Under the pieces are notes generated by a model. It was not told the DNA's origin. It worked only from the letters and a program-made list of their open reading frames with translations, and made no database searches. 64,000 nucleotides of DNA from Marinobacter fuscus (GTDB lineage: Bacteria > Pseudomonadota > Gammaproteobacteria > Pseudomonadales > Oleiphilaceae): positions 143,312 to 207,311 of the forward strand of contig NZ_PXNP01000103.1 of assembly GCF_003007675.1 (NCBI RefSeq), given 5' to 3'. A program made the position numbers and the translations under genes. This document shows positions 53,971 to 63,750 of the stretch, in pieces (position 1 is the first letter of the stretch; each line of letters begins with the position of its first letter).

Positions 53971-54780
53971 TCAGACCTCCCCTTCACGAAGATTTTTCAG
54001 GAACGGAGCGAAGCCGCGCTCACCCATCCAGTAGTTCACCAGTCGCTCGACACCAACACTGGTCAGCGTTGCGCCAGACAGGGCGTCTACCTTGTGTTCC
54101 TTGTCTTTGGCGTCGGAACCCACACCGCCTTTCACCAGGCGGATCTGTGGCTCGGTGGGGTTGTCGGCATAAAGCTCTTTGCCCACCCACTGCTGTTTCC
54201 AGCGCGGGTTGTCCACCTCACCGCCAAGACCCGGTGTTTCCGCATGGGCGTAGAAACCCAGGCCTTCGATGGTGTTCAGATCGCCTTCCAGCGACACGAA
54301 CCCATACAGGGTCGACCACAGACCGTAGCCGTGCACCGGCAGAACCACCCGCACCAGATTGCCGTTCTCGCTCAGGGTGTACACCTTGGCGATGTTCGGG
54401 CGACGCTTGATGCCAGCCTTGTCTTCGGAAGACGGAATATTGGTTGACATCTTGGGGTCAGAAGCTGCTTTGTACATATCAAACTTCATCGGGTCTTCAA
54501 CACCCACCACCGACGGCTCAACGAACTTGCCAGCATCCAGATCCACCAGGCGAACTTCGAAACGCTCAAAGGTGCTTTCGATCTGCTCAGCGCTGGCTCC
54601 GGTTTCGAGCATACCGGCTGCCGACAGGATGTTGGTTTTGATGTCCAGATTCTGGTTCTGGATCTGCGCGGGCCTCAGTACCACTGCAGCGGTTGAAACA
54701 ACCACCGAGAACACAATACTCAGTACCAGCGCCACCATAAGGGTTCTGGAGACAGTATCTTTAGCTTTAGCCACGAGCAA
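53971..54780 (-). CDS. nqrC: Na+-translocating NADH:quinone reductase subunit C
   Basis: 269 aa. One N-terminal TM ([21 protein letters not shown]) anchors a periplasmic FMN domain. The covalent-FMN motif SGATLT has Thr238 as the attachment residue, modified by ApbE, which is encoded downstream. [18 protein letters not shown] and [17 protein letters not shown] are typical. The start overlaps the nqrB stop by 14 bp. Confidence 0.96.
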   Translation of the reverse strand: MLVAKAKDTVSRTLMVALVLSIVFSVVVSTAAVVLRPAQIQNQNLDIKTNILSAAGMLETGASAEQIESTFERFEVRLVDLDAGKFVEPSVVGVEDPMKFDMYKAASDPKMSTNIPSSEDKAGIKRRPNIAKVYTLSENGNLVRVVLPVHGYGLWSTLYGFVSLEGDLNTIEGLGFYAHAETPGLGGEVDNPRWKQQWVGKELYADNPTEPQIRLVKGGVGSDAKDKEHKVDALSGATLTSVGVERLVNYWMGERGFAPFLKNLREGEV

Positions 54781-55975
54781 GCCTCCGTTTGATGTTGGCC
54801 TGAACCACGTAGTGATCCATCAGCGGCGCAAACAGGTTCGCGAACAGGATGGCCAGCATGATGCCCTCAGGGAATGCCGGGTTGATTACCCGGATCAGTA
54901 CCGTCATCACACCCACCAGAATACCGAAACACCAGCGACCGGTGTTGGTCATGGACGCAGACACGGGGTCTGTTGCCATGAACATCATGCCGAAGGCAAA
55001 GCCACCCATAACCAAGTGCCAGTGGGCAGGCACGGCAAACATGTTGTTGGTGTCGGAGCCGATCACGTTCAGCAGCAGAGACATGGCGATCATCCCGATC
55101 ATCACGCCACCTACAATGCGGTAAGACGCAATCTTCATCACCAGCAGAATCAAACCGCCAATCAGCACCGCCAGGGTGGAGGTTTCACCCATGGAGCCCT
55201 GGATGGAACCCATAAAAGCATTCATCCAGCCAATGGTCTCGTCCAGCACCTGCAGGCCGTCAGAGGCAGCGATACTCAGGGCGGTTGCACCACTGAAGCC
55301 ATCGACTGCAGTCCACACCGTGTCGCCGGAAATCTGCGCCGGGTAGGCAAAATACAAGAACGCACGGCCAGTCAGGGCCGGGTTCAGGAAGTTTTTGCCG
55401 GTACCGCCGAACACTTCCTTACCGATGACCACACCGAAGGTGATGCCCAGAGCCACCTGCCACAACGGAATGGTCGGCGGGCAGATCAGCGCAAACAGTA
55501 CGGAGGTTACAAAGAAGCCTTCGTTCACTTCGTGCTTGCGCACGGTCGCAAACAGCACTTCCCAGAAACCACCGACAATAAAGGTCACCGCGTAAACTGG
55601 CACAAAATACGCCATGCCGTAAACGAAGTTGTCCCACCAGCCCGCGCCGGACCCGGTCGCCGCCAGCGCGGTGATAAAGGCCTCACGCAGGCCGCCGTCG
55701 GCGATCATGGCACCGGGATTGGATGCCAGGAAGCTGTTGGCCTGGTAGCCGATGTTCCACATACCGAAGAACATGGCCGGGAAGGTACACAGCCACACTG
55801 TGATCATGATGCGCTTGAGGTCTACACCGTCGCGCACATGAGAGGTGCTGGAAGTAACACTCGAAGGAGAGTAGAAAATGGTATCGACGGCCTCGTACAG
55901 CGCATACCAGCGCTCGTACTTGCCACCTTTTTCAAAGTGATGCTCGATACCGTCGAGAAACTGTCGGATTGCCAT
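54767..55975 (-). CDS. nqrB: Na+-translocating NADH:quinone reductase subunit B
   Basis: 402 aa polytopic subunit that carries one covalent FMN and riboflavin and forms the sodium channel. The attachment motif is [10 protein letters not shown] with Thr231. Conserved elements include [20 protein letters not shown] and [14 protein letters not shown]. About ten TMs follow a cytoplasmic N-terminus. It starts 4 bp after nqrA. Confidence 0.96.
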   Translation of the reverse strand: MAIRQFLDGIEHHFEKGGKYERWYALYEAVDTIFYSPSSVTSSTSHVRDGVDLKRIMITVWLCTFPAMFFGMWNIGYQANSFLASNPGAMIADGGLREAFITALAATGSGAGWWDNFVYGMAYFVPVYAVTFIVGGFWEVLFATVRKHEVNEGFFVTSVLFALICPPTIPLWQVALGITFGVVIGKEVFGGTGKNFLNPALTGRAFLYFAYPAQISGDTVWTAVDGFSGATALSIAASDGLQVLDETIGWMNAFMGSIQGSMGETSTLAVLIGGLILLVMKIASYRIVGGVMIGMIAMSLLLNVIGSDTNNMFAVPAHWHLVMGGFAFGMMFMATDPVSASMTNTGRWCFGILVGVMTVLIRVINPAFPEGIMLAILFANLFAPLMDHYVVQANIKRRLARG

Positions 55976-55979
55976 CGTT

Positions 55980-57326
55980 TTAGCCCTCGATCTCGATTCG
56001 GGTCAGGTTCTCGCGGAGAATCGGACCGTATTCATATTTGCCGGGGCACACGAAGGTGCACAGCGCCAGATCTTCTTCATCCAGCTCCAGGGCACCGAGT
56101 TTCTGTGCCATCTCGGTATCACCGACAATCAGCGAACGCAGCAGTTGCGTTGGCAGAATGTCCAGCGGCATGATCTGCTCGTAGGCGCCAACCGGCACCA
56201 TCGCCCGCTCACTGCCGTTGGTGGTGGTGGAGAAGTTGAACAGCTTGCCCGGGGACAGCTTGGACAAGTAGATGTTCAGAACAGAGAACTTGTTCGGGCC
56301 CGGCGACAGCCAGCCCATGAACTCGCGCTTGCTGTGCTCTTCCAGCACCGATACCTGATTGGCAAACCGGCCCAGGTAGGCACAGGGGCCTTCGCCGCGA
56401 CGGCCACCGAAGACAGAGCCGGACACCGCCCGCACCTTGCAGTCGGTCGCCACTTCGCCATCCAGCAGCTCAGGCAGGGATGCGCCCAGGCGGGTACGAA
56501 CCAGGCGAGGCTTGAGGGCCTTCGGGCCACCGATAGCGACAACCCGCTCAACCGGCAACTCTCCGGTTTCGAACAGCTTCGCGATATCGATCACGTCCTG
56601 ATAATTGATGGTCCAGACGGTTTTGGACGCAGAGACCGGATCCAGGTGATGGATATGGGTGCCCACGTTGCCCGCCGGATGAACACCGTCGAACTGGTGA
56701 ACCTCAACGCTACCACCCTTGGGCACCGCGATATCAGAGCCTGGGCGACCGGTAACAAACACCTTGCCATTGGTCAGACGGGAAATGATGCTAAGACCGT
56801 TTTCAAAGGCCTTGGCGTTCTCTCCAATGATCACCGTCGGGTCAGCGGCCAATGGATTGGTATCCATTACCGAAACGAAAACGGAATGGGGAGTGGAGTC
56901 AATCTCCGGGACTTTACTGTAGGGACGAGTGCGGAATGCAGTCCAGAGCCCGGACTCAACCAGGTTGTCCACTACCTGCTGGCGTTCCAGGCCGGCAAAA
57001 TCCGTGGTGCTATAACGGGTAAAGCTTTCCGCATCGTCGCCATCGATCTCGATAACAACAGACTGGAATACGCGCCGCTCACCGCGGTTTATTTCTTTCA
57101 CCACACCGGCGGCCGGTGAGGTGTAACGAACGCCTTCGGTCTTCTTGTCCGTGAACAGCAGCGAACCGCGCTTGACACGGTCTCCCTCTTTTACAGCCAT
57201 GGTCGGCTTCATGCCGTTGTAGTCAAAACCGATCAATGCCACATGGCGGATCGGCTTGCCGTCAGTAATGGTCTGCTCAGGAGCGCCGCTGATGGGAAGA
57301 TCCAGGCCTTTTTTGATCTTAATCAT
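55980..57326 (-). CDS. nqrA: Na+-translocating NADH:quinone reductase subunit A
   Basis: 448 aa cytoplasmic subunit, implicated in quinone binding. The start at 57326 gives [18 protein letters not shown], the conserved N-terminus. Other typical stretches are [38 protein letters not shown] and [18 protein letters not shown]. The frame is open upstream to 57518 but that extension is non-coding in character. First gene of nqrABCDEF-apbE-nqrM; a sigma70-like promoter lies about 190 bp upstream. Confidence 0.96.
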   Translation of the reverse strand: MIKIKKGLDLPISGAPEQTITDGKPIRHVALIGFDYNGMKPTMAVKEGDRVKRGSLLFTDKKTEGVRYTSPAAGVVKEINRGERRVFQSVVIEIDGDDAESFTRYSTTDFAGLERQQVVDNLVESGLWTAFRTRPYSKVPEIDSTPHSVFVSVMDTNPLAADPTVIIGENAKAFENGLSIISRLTNGKVFVTGRPGSDIAVPKGGSVEVHQFDGVHPAGNVGTHIHHLDPVSASKTVWTINYQDVIDIAKLFETGELPVERVVAIGGPKALKPRLVRTRLGASLPELLDGEVATDCKVRAVSGSVFGGRRGEGPCAYLGRFANQVSVLEEHSKREFMGWLSPGPNKFSVLNIYLSKLSPGKLFNFSTTTNGSERAMVPVGAYEQIMPLDILPTQLLRSLIVGDTEMAQKLGALELDEEDLALCTFVCPGKYEYGPILRENLTRIEIEG

Positions 57327-57517
57327 TAGCCTCGTCCAATCATCAGAAACTATTCTGTGGATTTTTAACGCCCGGCCCCTGCGGCCCAGCTTTCCTCTCC
57401 GGTTCGTGCCGGAAAACGGTACCTTATGGTTCAAACGCCACCGCAGTTGCTGCGGATTTACATTTGACGCAGGAAAAGATGGGAAACGGGGTGCCAGACA
57501 TACCCAAAATCGCGCCA

Positions 57518-57546
57518 ATTATAGAGATTAAGGAAACCTATTTCCA
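57518..57546 (-). promoter_or_regulatory. Predicted sigma70 promoter of the nqr operon
   Basis: On the minus strand TGGAAA (57546-57541) and a perfect TATAAT (57523-57518) are separated by 17 bp. Transcription would start near 57511, leaving a leader of about 185 nt before nqrA. The region 57327-57517 holds no gene that I can support. Confidence 0.5.
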
Positions 57547-57585
57547 CCGGTAACCCAAATGGTTTTGTACCCATTAAGTAAGAGA

Positions 57586-57615
57586 AAACCCCGGCAACTT
57601 GCGCTGCCGGGGTTT
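57586..57615 (-). terminator. gap terminator
   Basis: AAACCCCGGCA / TGCCGGGGTTT forms an 11-bp perfect stem with an 8-nt loop 32 bp past the gap stop. On the minus strand it is followed by a T-rich tract (TTTTCTCTTA). It separates gap from the downstream nqr promoter. Confidence 0.8.
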
Positions 57616-57647
57616 GCGGATCGTCCCTTGAAAAAAGCTCTACGACT

Positions 57648-59117
57648 TTAGTCGCGAACCCGCTTCGGGAACACCGGGTAGGTCACACCCGCCATTTGAT
57701 TAACGCAGCGGATAACCTGGGCACTGTAACCGAACTCGTTGTCGTACCACACGTACAGGATCAGGCGCTTGCCGTTGGCAATGGTCGCCTGGGCATCCAC
57801 GATACCGGCGTGACGGGAGCCCACAAAGTCTGTGGAAACGACTTCCGGCGAGTTCACGAAATCGATCTGCTTTTGCAGCTCGGAATGCAGCGCCATGTCG
57901 CGCAGATAGTCGTTGACCTTCTCGGCATCCACATCAGCTTTGAGATTCAGGTTCAGGATGGCCATAGACACGTTTGGCGTCGGCACACGAATGGCATTGC
58001 CGCTCAGTTTGCCCTTCAACTCGGGCAGCGCCTTGGCAACCGCTTTGGCGGCGCCGGTCTCGGTGATAACCATGTTCAGCGGTGCGCTGCGACCACGACG
58101 ACTACCCTTGTGGTAGTTATCGATCAGATTCTGGTCGTTGGTGTAGGAGTGCACCGTCTCAACGTGACCATCGTCAATGCCATACTCGTCATTGATCGCC
58201 TTCAGTACCGGCGTGATGGCGTTAGTGGTGCAGGAGGCCGCCGACAGGATCTTGTCTTCATCAGTGATCCAGTCACTGTTGATGCCATAGACGATGTTCT
58301 TGATGTCGCCCTTACCCGGTGCTGTCAGAAGCACACGGCTAACGCCCTTGGACTTCAGGTGCAGCCCCAGGCCAGCCTCGTCGCGCCACTTACCGGTGTT
58401 ATCAATAACAATCGCATTATTGATACCGTATTCGGTGTAGTCCACCTTATCCGGACCGTCAGAGTAGATCACCTTGATAAAGTTACCGTTGGCGACCAGC
58501 GCCGAGTTTTCTTCATCAACGGTGATGGTGCCATCGAACGGACCGTGCACAGAGTCACGACGGAGCAGGCTGGCGCGCTTCTCAAGATCATTCTCGGCGC
58601 CGCCCTGGCGAACCACAATAGCCCGCAACCGCAGGTTACCGCCGCCACCGGCTTTTTCGATCAGAATGCGGGCCAGCAAGCGCCCAATACGACCGAAACC
58701 ATAGAGCACCACGTCCTTGGTGTCTTCCGGGTCGTCGGCAGCGGACTCTTCCGCATATTTGCCAACCACCGAGCCGAACTCGCGCTTGAGAAATTCGGTG
58801 AGGTCACCACCTTCAGACTTGAACTGAACCGCCAACTTGCCGATATCGACGTGGGCACGCCCCATTTCCAGCTTGTCCATGGCCTCAAGGATCGGCAGGG
58901 TGTCGTGAACGGACAGCTCACTGTCCTCAACCTGGCGCACGAAACGGTGGGCCCGGATGATGTCGATCACCGACTGGTTAATGATCGCGCGGCCGTATAC
59001 GGACGTAACCACATTGTTTTTACGGTACAGCCGGCCAATCAGAGGAATCATCGCCTCAGCGGTTGACTCCCGATCAGTCCAGTTGGACAGGTGCTGGTTG
59101 ATCTGTTCGTGACTCAC
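57648..59117 (-). CDS. gap: Glyceraldehyde-3-phosphate dehydrogenase, long Pseudomonas type
   Basis: 489 aa, against about 335 aa for ordinary GAPDH. About 125 extra N-terminal helical residues (WTDRESTAEAMIPLIGRLYR onward) precede the dehydrogenase, as in the long GAPDH of Pseudomonas. The NAD-binding motif is YGFGRIGRLLARI. The catalytic Cys is in SAASCTTNAITP, followed by HSYTNDQNLIDN and the phosphate-binding region RRGRSAPLNM. VWYDNEFGYSAQVIR is near the end. The GTG at 59117 has GAGG 8 nt upstream and is preferred to the GTG at 59138. Cofactor preference cannot be told from sequence. Divergent from mfd. Confidence 0.92.
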   Translation of the reverse strand: MSHEQINQHLSNWTDRESTAEAMIPLIGRLYRKNNVVTSVYGRAIINQSVIDIIRAHRFVRQVEDSELSVHDTLPILEAMDKLEMGRAHVDIGKLAVQFKSEGGDLTEFLKREFGSVVGKYAEESAADDPEDTKDVVLYGFGRIGRLLARILIEKAGGGGNLRLRAIVVRQGGAENDLEKRASLLRRDSVHGPFDGTITVDEENSALVANGNFIKVIYSDGPDKVDYTEYGINNAIVIDNTGKWRDEAGLGLHLKSKGVSRVLLTAPGKGDIKNIVYGINSDWITDEDKILSAASCTTNAITPVLKAINDEYGIDDGHVETVHSYTNDQNLIDNYHKGSRRGRSAPLNMVITETGAAKAVAKALPELKGKLSGNAIRVPTPNVSMAILNLNLKADVDAEKVNDYLRDMALHSELQKQIDFVNSPEVVSTDFVGSRHAGIVDAQATIANGKRLILYVWYDNEFGYSAQVIRCVNQMAGVTYPVFPKRVRD

Positions 59118-59296
59118 GGTTGGGACCTCGTTTAGCACTGGAAATAATTGGGGCGCGTATTATCCAATTTAAAACGCGCCACCGCAAATAGCTGTTTGTC
59201 GGTATCCGCCATGACACTGCCAACACCGGGCGATAGAATAGCGGCTTTCCGGGCAACCGACGCACCCGACCATTGCATCAGGAGACCATTCGCCCC

Positions 59297-62200
59297 ATGA
59301 CCAGAGGCCAGGCCACCCCAACCCTAATTGCTCAATCCGCACCGGACAAACCGGCGGATCACCGGCGATGGGGCCAGCTTGCGGGCTGCACCGATGCCCT
59401 TGCTATTTGCGAAACGGCCCGCAGCCACAACGGGCTGACGCTAGTGGTTACCCAGAATACCAGCGAGGCGCTGCAACTGGAGCAATCGGTTCGGTTTTTC
59501 CTGGGCCTGCCCACCGATGAGGACGGCGCCACGGCTACCGATGACGGCATCGAACTGCTTTCTCTGCCGGATTGGGAAACCCTGCCCTACGATCTGTTCT
59601 CTCCCCACCAGGACATCACCTCCCGGCGTATACGCACCCTCCACCGGCTGCCGACCATCCGCCAGGGCATTTTGATTGTCCCGGCCAGAACTCTGATGCA
59701 CCGGGTGGCACCTCCGGAATTTCTGCAAGGCAATACCCTGTTGCTGGAAGTCGGCCAGACGCTGGACATCAACAGCTGGCGCCTGCAACTGGAAGCCGCT
59801 GGCTACCATCATACCGACAATGTGTATGAGCATGGTGAATACGCGGTGCGGGGCGCTATTCTCGACATCTACCCGATGGGCTCGGCTCTACCCTACCGGA
59901 TCGACCTGTTCGACGATGAAATTGAAACCCTGCGAACCTTCGATCCGGAAACCCAGCGCTCCATCGATCGCACCGAGCGCATTGAACTGCTGCCCGCCAA
60001 CGAATTCCCCTGGCACAAAGAGGCGCGCTCCGGTTTTCGCAATCGCTGGTTCGAGCATTTTCCGAATGCCGACAAAGACTGCCCGGTCTACCAGGACGTC
60101 AGCCACGGCATTACACCCCCCGGCATCGAGTATTATCTGCCATTGTTCTTCGATACCACGGCCACCCTGTTTAGCTATCTGCCTGCGAAAACGCTGGTAT
60201 TTACCGCAGCTGGTCTGAACACCGCTGTCGACGCGTTTGGCGCCGAAACCCGTACTCGCTACGAAGACCGGCGTCACGATCGATTGCGGCCCATACTTCC
60301 GCCGGGAGAACTGTTCCTGCAGCCAGATGAAGTATTCGGACAACTGAAACACTACCCCCGCATCACCTGCAGCAGCGAACCCGCCGAAGGCGCTGGCAGC
60401 ACCAATTGGGGTGGCGCACCGTTACCGGAAGTAGCTATGAATGGCCGAGCCGCCGATCCGGCGGCAGACCTGAAACGTTTTATCCGGGACTTCCACGGCC
60501 GCATTCTGATCTGCGCCGAATCCTCCGGGCGGCGCGAAGCACTGATCGACAACCTGGGCGACCACCAGCTAAAAGTCAAAACCGTTCAGAGCTGGGCGGA
60601 ATTCCTTGATACCGACGACGCCACACTCGCCATCACCATTGCGCCAATGGAGCAGGGTATGGTGCTGCCGGATCAGAATCTGGCCCTGATCACCGAAACC
60701 GCCCTGTTTGGTGAGCGGGTATTGCAGCGCCGCCGTCGACAGAAAGCGACAGAAACCGACGACGCCGGATATCGCGACCTCTCTGAATTACGCCTGGGCG
60801 CACCGGTGGTGCATATCGACCATGGCGTGGGCCGCTATAAAGGGCTGGAAACTCTGACCGCAGGCGGCCAGTCCGACGAGTTCCTGACCCTGGAATACGC
60901 CGGAGGCTCCAAACTCTACGTGCCGGTTTCCAGCCTGCATCTGATTTCCCGCTACGCAGGCACCGATGAGGAACACGCGCCACTGCACAAGCTGGGCACC
61001 GAGCGCTGGAGCAACGCCAAACAAAAGGCTCTGGAGAAAATCCGCGATACCGCGGCAGAGCTGCTGGACGTCTACGCCCGCCGCGAGGCCCGCAAGGGTT
61101 TCCAGTTCGAAGACCCGAAAGAGGCCTACCGCGCCTTCGCCGCTGGCTTCCCCTTTGAGGAAACGCCGGATCAACAGGTGGCGATCGAAGCGGTATTTGA
61201 AGACATGACCGGCGAGCGGCCCATGGATCGCCTAGTTTGTGGCGATGTCGGTTTCGGTAAAACCGAAGTGGCCATGCGCGCCGCCTTTCTGGCCACCTGG
61301 TCCGGCAAACAGGTGGCGGTTCTGGTGCCCACCACCCTGCTGGCCCAGCAGCACTACGAATCCTTCCGGGATCGCTTCTCGGACACACCGGTTACGGTGG
61401 AACTGCTCAGCCGGTTCCGCAGTGGCAGCCAGACCACCAAAGCCATGGCGGCCATTGAAGAGGGTAAAGCGGACATCGTGATCGGCACCCACAAACTGCT
61501 GCAGGGCGACATCCGGTTCAAGAACCTGGGGCTGGTGATCATCGACGAGGAACACCGGTTCGGAGTGCAGCAAAAGGAAAAACTGAAATCCCTGCGCGCC
61601 GAAGTGGACATGCTTACCCTGACCGCCACCCCCATTCCCCGAACCCTGAACATGGCCATGGGCCACCTGCGGGACCTGTCGATCATTGCCACGCCACCGG
61701 CCCGACGACTGTCGGTGAAAACCTTTGTGCGCCAACGTGACAACGCCATGGTGAAAGAAGCCATATTGCGTGAAATTCTCCGTGGCGGTCAGGTGTACTT
61801 CCTCCATAACGATGTCGCCACCATCGAGAAGACCGCCGAAGACCTTCGCAGCCTGATCCCCGAGGCCCGGGTGGGCGTTGCCCACGGCCAGATGCGCGAG
61901 CGCCAGCTGGAACAGATCATGTCGGACTTCTACCACAAACGGTTCAACGTGCTGGTGTGCACCACCATCGTGGAAACCGGCATCGACATTCCCAGCGCAA
62001 ACACCATCATCATCGAACGGGCCGACAAGTTCGGCCTGGCCCAGCTGCACCAGCTGCGGGGCCGGGTTGGCCGGTCGCACCACCAGGCTTACGCCTACCT
62101 GCTGACGCCACCGCCAAAGAGCATTTCCGCCGACGCCAAAAAGCGCCTCGATGCCATTTCCGAATCCCAGGACCTGGGCGCTGGCTTTATGCTCGCTACC

Positions 62201-62818
62201 CACGATCTGGAAATCCGTGGCGCCGGGGAATTGCTGGGTGAAGAGCAGAGCGGCCAGATTGAGAGCATCGGCTTTACCCTGTACATGCAGTTACTCGACG
62301 AAGCCGTAAAAGCCATTCGCGAGGGCCGCACACCCAATGCGGAGCTGCCGTTAAGCCACGGTACCGAGATGAACCTGCGCATTCCGGCGCTGATTCCGGA
62401 CGACTACCTGCCAGACGTGCACAATCGTCTGATGCTGTACAAGCGCATCGCCAGCGTGAAAGACGCCGCTGCATTAAAAGAACTTCAGGTAGAAATGATC
62501 GACCGCTTCGGATTGTTACCGGAACCGGCAAAGAATCTGATGCACCAGGCACAGCTCAGGCTCAAGGCCGACGCGCTGGGCATTGTCAAAGTCGACGCCG
62601 GCAAGGAGTGGGTACGGCTGGAATTCGGAAGCTCAACCCCGGTTGATCCTCTCGGCATGGTTAAAAAGGTGCAATCCGCCCCCGACCAGTATCGGCTCGA
62701 AGGCGCCAACAGCTTCCGCTTCCGGCTGAATGATGATTCGACCGGTGGTAAACTCGATGCCATCTCACAGATGCTGGACGAATTGACGCCTGAGCAAACG
62801 CAGGCCAAGGCATCATGA
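59297..62818 (+). CDS. mfd: Transcription-repair coupling factor Mfd
   Basis: 1,173 aa. Mfd removes RNA polymerase stalled at DNA damage and recruits UvrA. Domain order: N-terminal UvrB-homology region (SLPDWETLPYDLFSPHQDIT), the RNA-polymerase-interaction domain (GAPVVHIDHGVGRYKGLETL), then the RecG-like translocase with Walker A GDVGFGKTEVAMRAAF, DEEH box VIIDEEHRFGVQQ and TLTATPIPRTLNMAMG, and a C-terminal UvrA-binding domain. The ATG at 59297 has CAGGAG 12 nt upstream; an in-frame TTG at 59273 would add eight residues. It overlaps csiV by 4 bp. Confidence 0.97.
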   Translation: MTRGQATPTLIAQSAPDKPADHRRWGQLAGCTDALAICETARSHNGLTLVVTQNTSEALQLEQSVRFFLGLPTDEDGATATDDGIELLSLPDWETLPYDLFSPHQDITSRRIRTLHRLPTIRQGILIVPARTLMHRVAPPEFLQGNTLLLEVGQTLDINSWRLQLEAAGYHHTDNVYEHGEYAVRGAILDIYPMGSALPYRIDLFDDEIETLRTFDPETQRSIDRTERIELLPANEFPWHKEARSGFRNRWFEHFPNADKDCPVYQDVSHGITPPGIEYYLPLFFDTTATLFSYLPAKTLVFTAAGLNTAVDAFGAETRTRYEDRRHDRLRPILPPGELFLQPDEVFGQLKHYPRITCSSEPAEGAGSTNWGGAPLPEVAMNGRAADPAADLKRFIRDFHGRILICAESSGRREALIDNLGDHQLKVKTVQSWAEFLDTDDATLAITIAPMEQGMVLPDQNLALITETALFGERVLQRRRRQKATETDDAGYRDLSELRLGAPVVHIDHGVGRYKGLETLTAGGQSDEFLTLEYAGGSKLYVPVSSLHLISRYAGTDEEHAPLHKLGTERWSNAKQKALEKIRDTAAELLDVYARREARKGFQFEDPKEAYRAFAAGFPFEETPDQQVAIEAVFEDMTGERPMDRLVCGDVGFGKTEVAMRAAFLATWSGKQVAVLVPTTLLAQQHYESFRDRFSDTPVTVELLSRFRSGSQTTKAMAAIEEGKADIVIGTHKLLQGDIRFKNLGLVIIDEEHRFGVQQKEKLKSLRAEVDMLTLTATPIPRTLNMAMGHLRDLSIIATPPARRLSVKTFVRQRDNAMVKEAILREILRGGQVYFLHNDVATIEKTAEDLRSLIPEARVGVAHGQMRERQLEQIMSDFYHKRFNVLVCTTIVETGIDIPSANTIIIERADKFGLAQLHQLRGRVGRSHHQAYAYLLTPPPKSISADAKKRLDAISESQDLGAGFMLATHDLEIRGAGELLGEEQSGQIESIGFTLYMQLLDEAVKAIREGRTPNAELPLSHGTEMNLRIPALIPDDYLPDVHNRLMLYKRIASVKDAAALKELQVEMIDRFGLLPEPAKNLMHQAQLRLKADALGIVKVDAGKEWVRLEFGSSTPVDPLGMVKKVQSAPDQYRLEGANSFRFRLNDDSTGGKLDAISQMLDELTPEQTQAKAS

Positions 62819-63633
62819 CCCAACAAACTTCAGCTGGAGCCACCCCCTTGCAAGCTCAATGTTCATGGCCAGCACTACGCCTGGCAGGCATCGTACTGAC
62901 AGCTTCCTTGTCGGCGATTCCGTCAGGCCTGTATGCACAAGGTGTAACCGGCACACCGCCTGACGACTACTACCGGGCGGAATTTGTCATCCTGCAGCGG
63001 TTGGTGGATCCGGCGGGAATTGCCGAGCAGATGTCAGATAAAGGCGCAGACACGGCAGACACCACAGGCAAGGCGCTTTGGGTAGAAGACAGCAATGGTA
63101 GCCGCCGCTCGGATCTGAACCTGGTACCAAGGCAACAGCTGCACCTTGGCGAAGCCGCCAATCGCCTGGAGCGCAGCGGTAATTATCGCGTGCTTGCCAC
63201 GGCGGCCTGGTACGAGGCCTTTCCGCCGAACTACAAAGGCCAGCCACTGCTGGTTGCCATTGGCGACTGGTTACCTGAAGCAGGCCAACGCTCGGTGGAA
63301 GGTACCATCACGGTTGACCGCCAGCGTTACCTGCATGTAAACGTCAGCCTGAACCACTGGGCGCAGGGTGAAAGCCCGGCACCGGAACAGCCAGCGCCGG
63401 AGGCCACGACGGCACCAGGCACGCAGGCTGGCATGCTGCCCTCAGAGTCAGGCACCCCGCCCGCTGCGGCGCAGCAGGCAGAACTGGCGCTGGCGGCCTA
63501 TCAACCAACCAAGGCGCCCGTGGAACTGATCACCTGGATTCGCGAAACCCGCCGCATGCGCAGTGAGGAAATCCACTTCATCGATTCCCCCACCATCGGT
63601 GTGCTGGTGTTCTTCAAGAAGATTGAGGGTTAG
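62815..63633 (+). CDS. csiV: CsiV-family periplasmic protein
   Basis: 272 aa. A long n-region and hydrophobic signal (LAGIVLTASLSAIPSGLYAQ) precede a periplasmic domain that begins YYRAEFVILQR. An internal Pro/Ala/Glu-rich low-complexity insert occupies about residues 185-225, and the end matches the family's basic/charged beta segment (TRRMRSEEIHFIDSPTIGVL). In Vibrio, CsiV is a periplasmic protein needed for PBP1a activation in peptidoglycan synthesis. Its ATG overlaps the mfd stop (ATGA), an arrangement that supports the CsiV assignment. Confidence 0.8.
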   Translation: MTQQTSAGATPLQAQCSWPALRLAGIVLTASLSAIPSGLYAQGVTGTPPDDYYRAEFVILQRLVDPAGIAEQMSDKGADTADTTGKALWVEDSNGSRRSDLNLVPRQQLHLGEAANRLERSGNYRVLATAAWYEAFPPNYKGQPLLVAIGDWLPEAGQRSVEGTITVDRQRYLHVNVSLNHWAQGESPAPEQPAPEATTAPGTQAGMLPSESGTPPAAAQQAELALAAYQPTKAPVELITWIRETRRMRSEEIHFIDSPTIGVLVFFKKIEG

Positions 63634-63750
63634 CGCAGATTTCTTAAACTTTTACCGCAGACGGTTGGGAGTTTCGGTCGGTTCATTTTGTCTTTTCATT
63701 CACCGACAAGACTATCGTTATTAAGTAGTCGACCCTGCAAAACGCCATTT

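Noticed and set aside
50885..56173. Two open frames of about 600 codons each on the plus strand across nqr genes
   Set aside because: They are antisense to six certain nqr/apbE genes and have low-complexity His/Arg-rich translations.
57696..59066. 456-codon plus-strand open frame antisense to gap
   Set aside because: Shadow of the gap coding sequence; no start signal or recognisable product.
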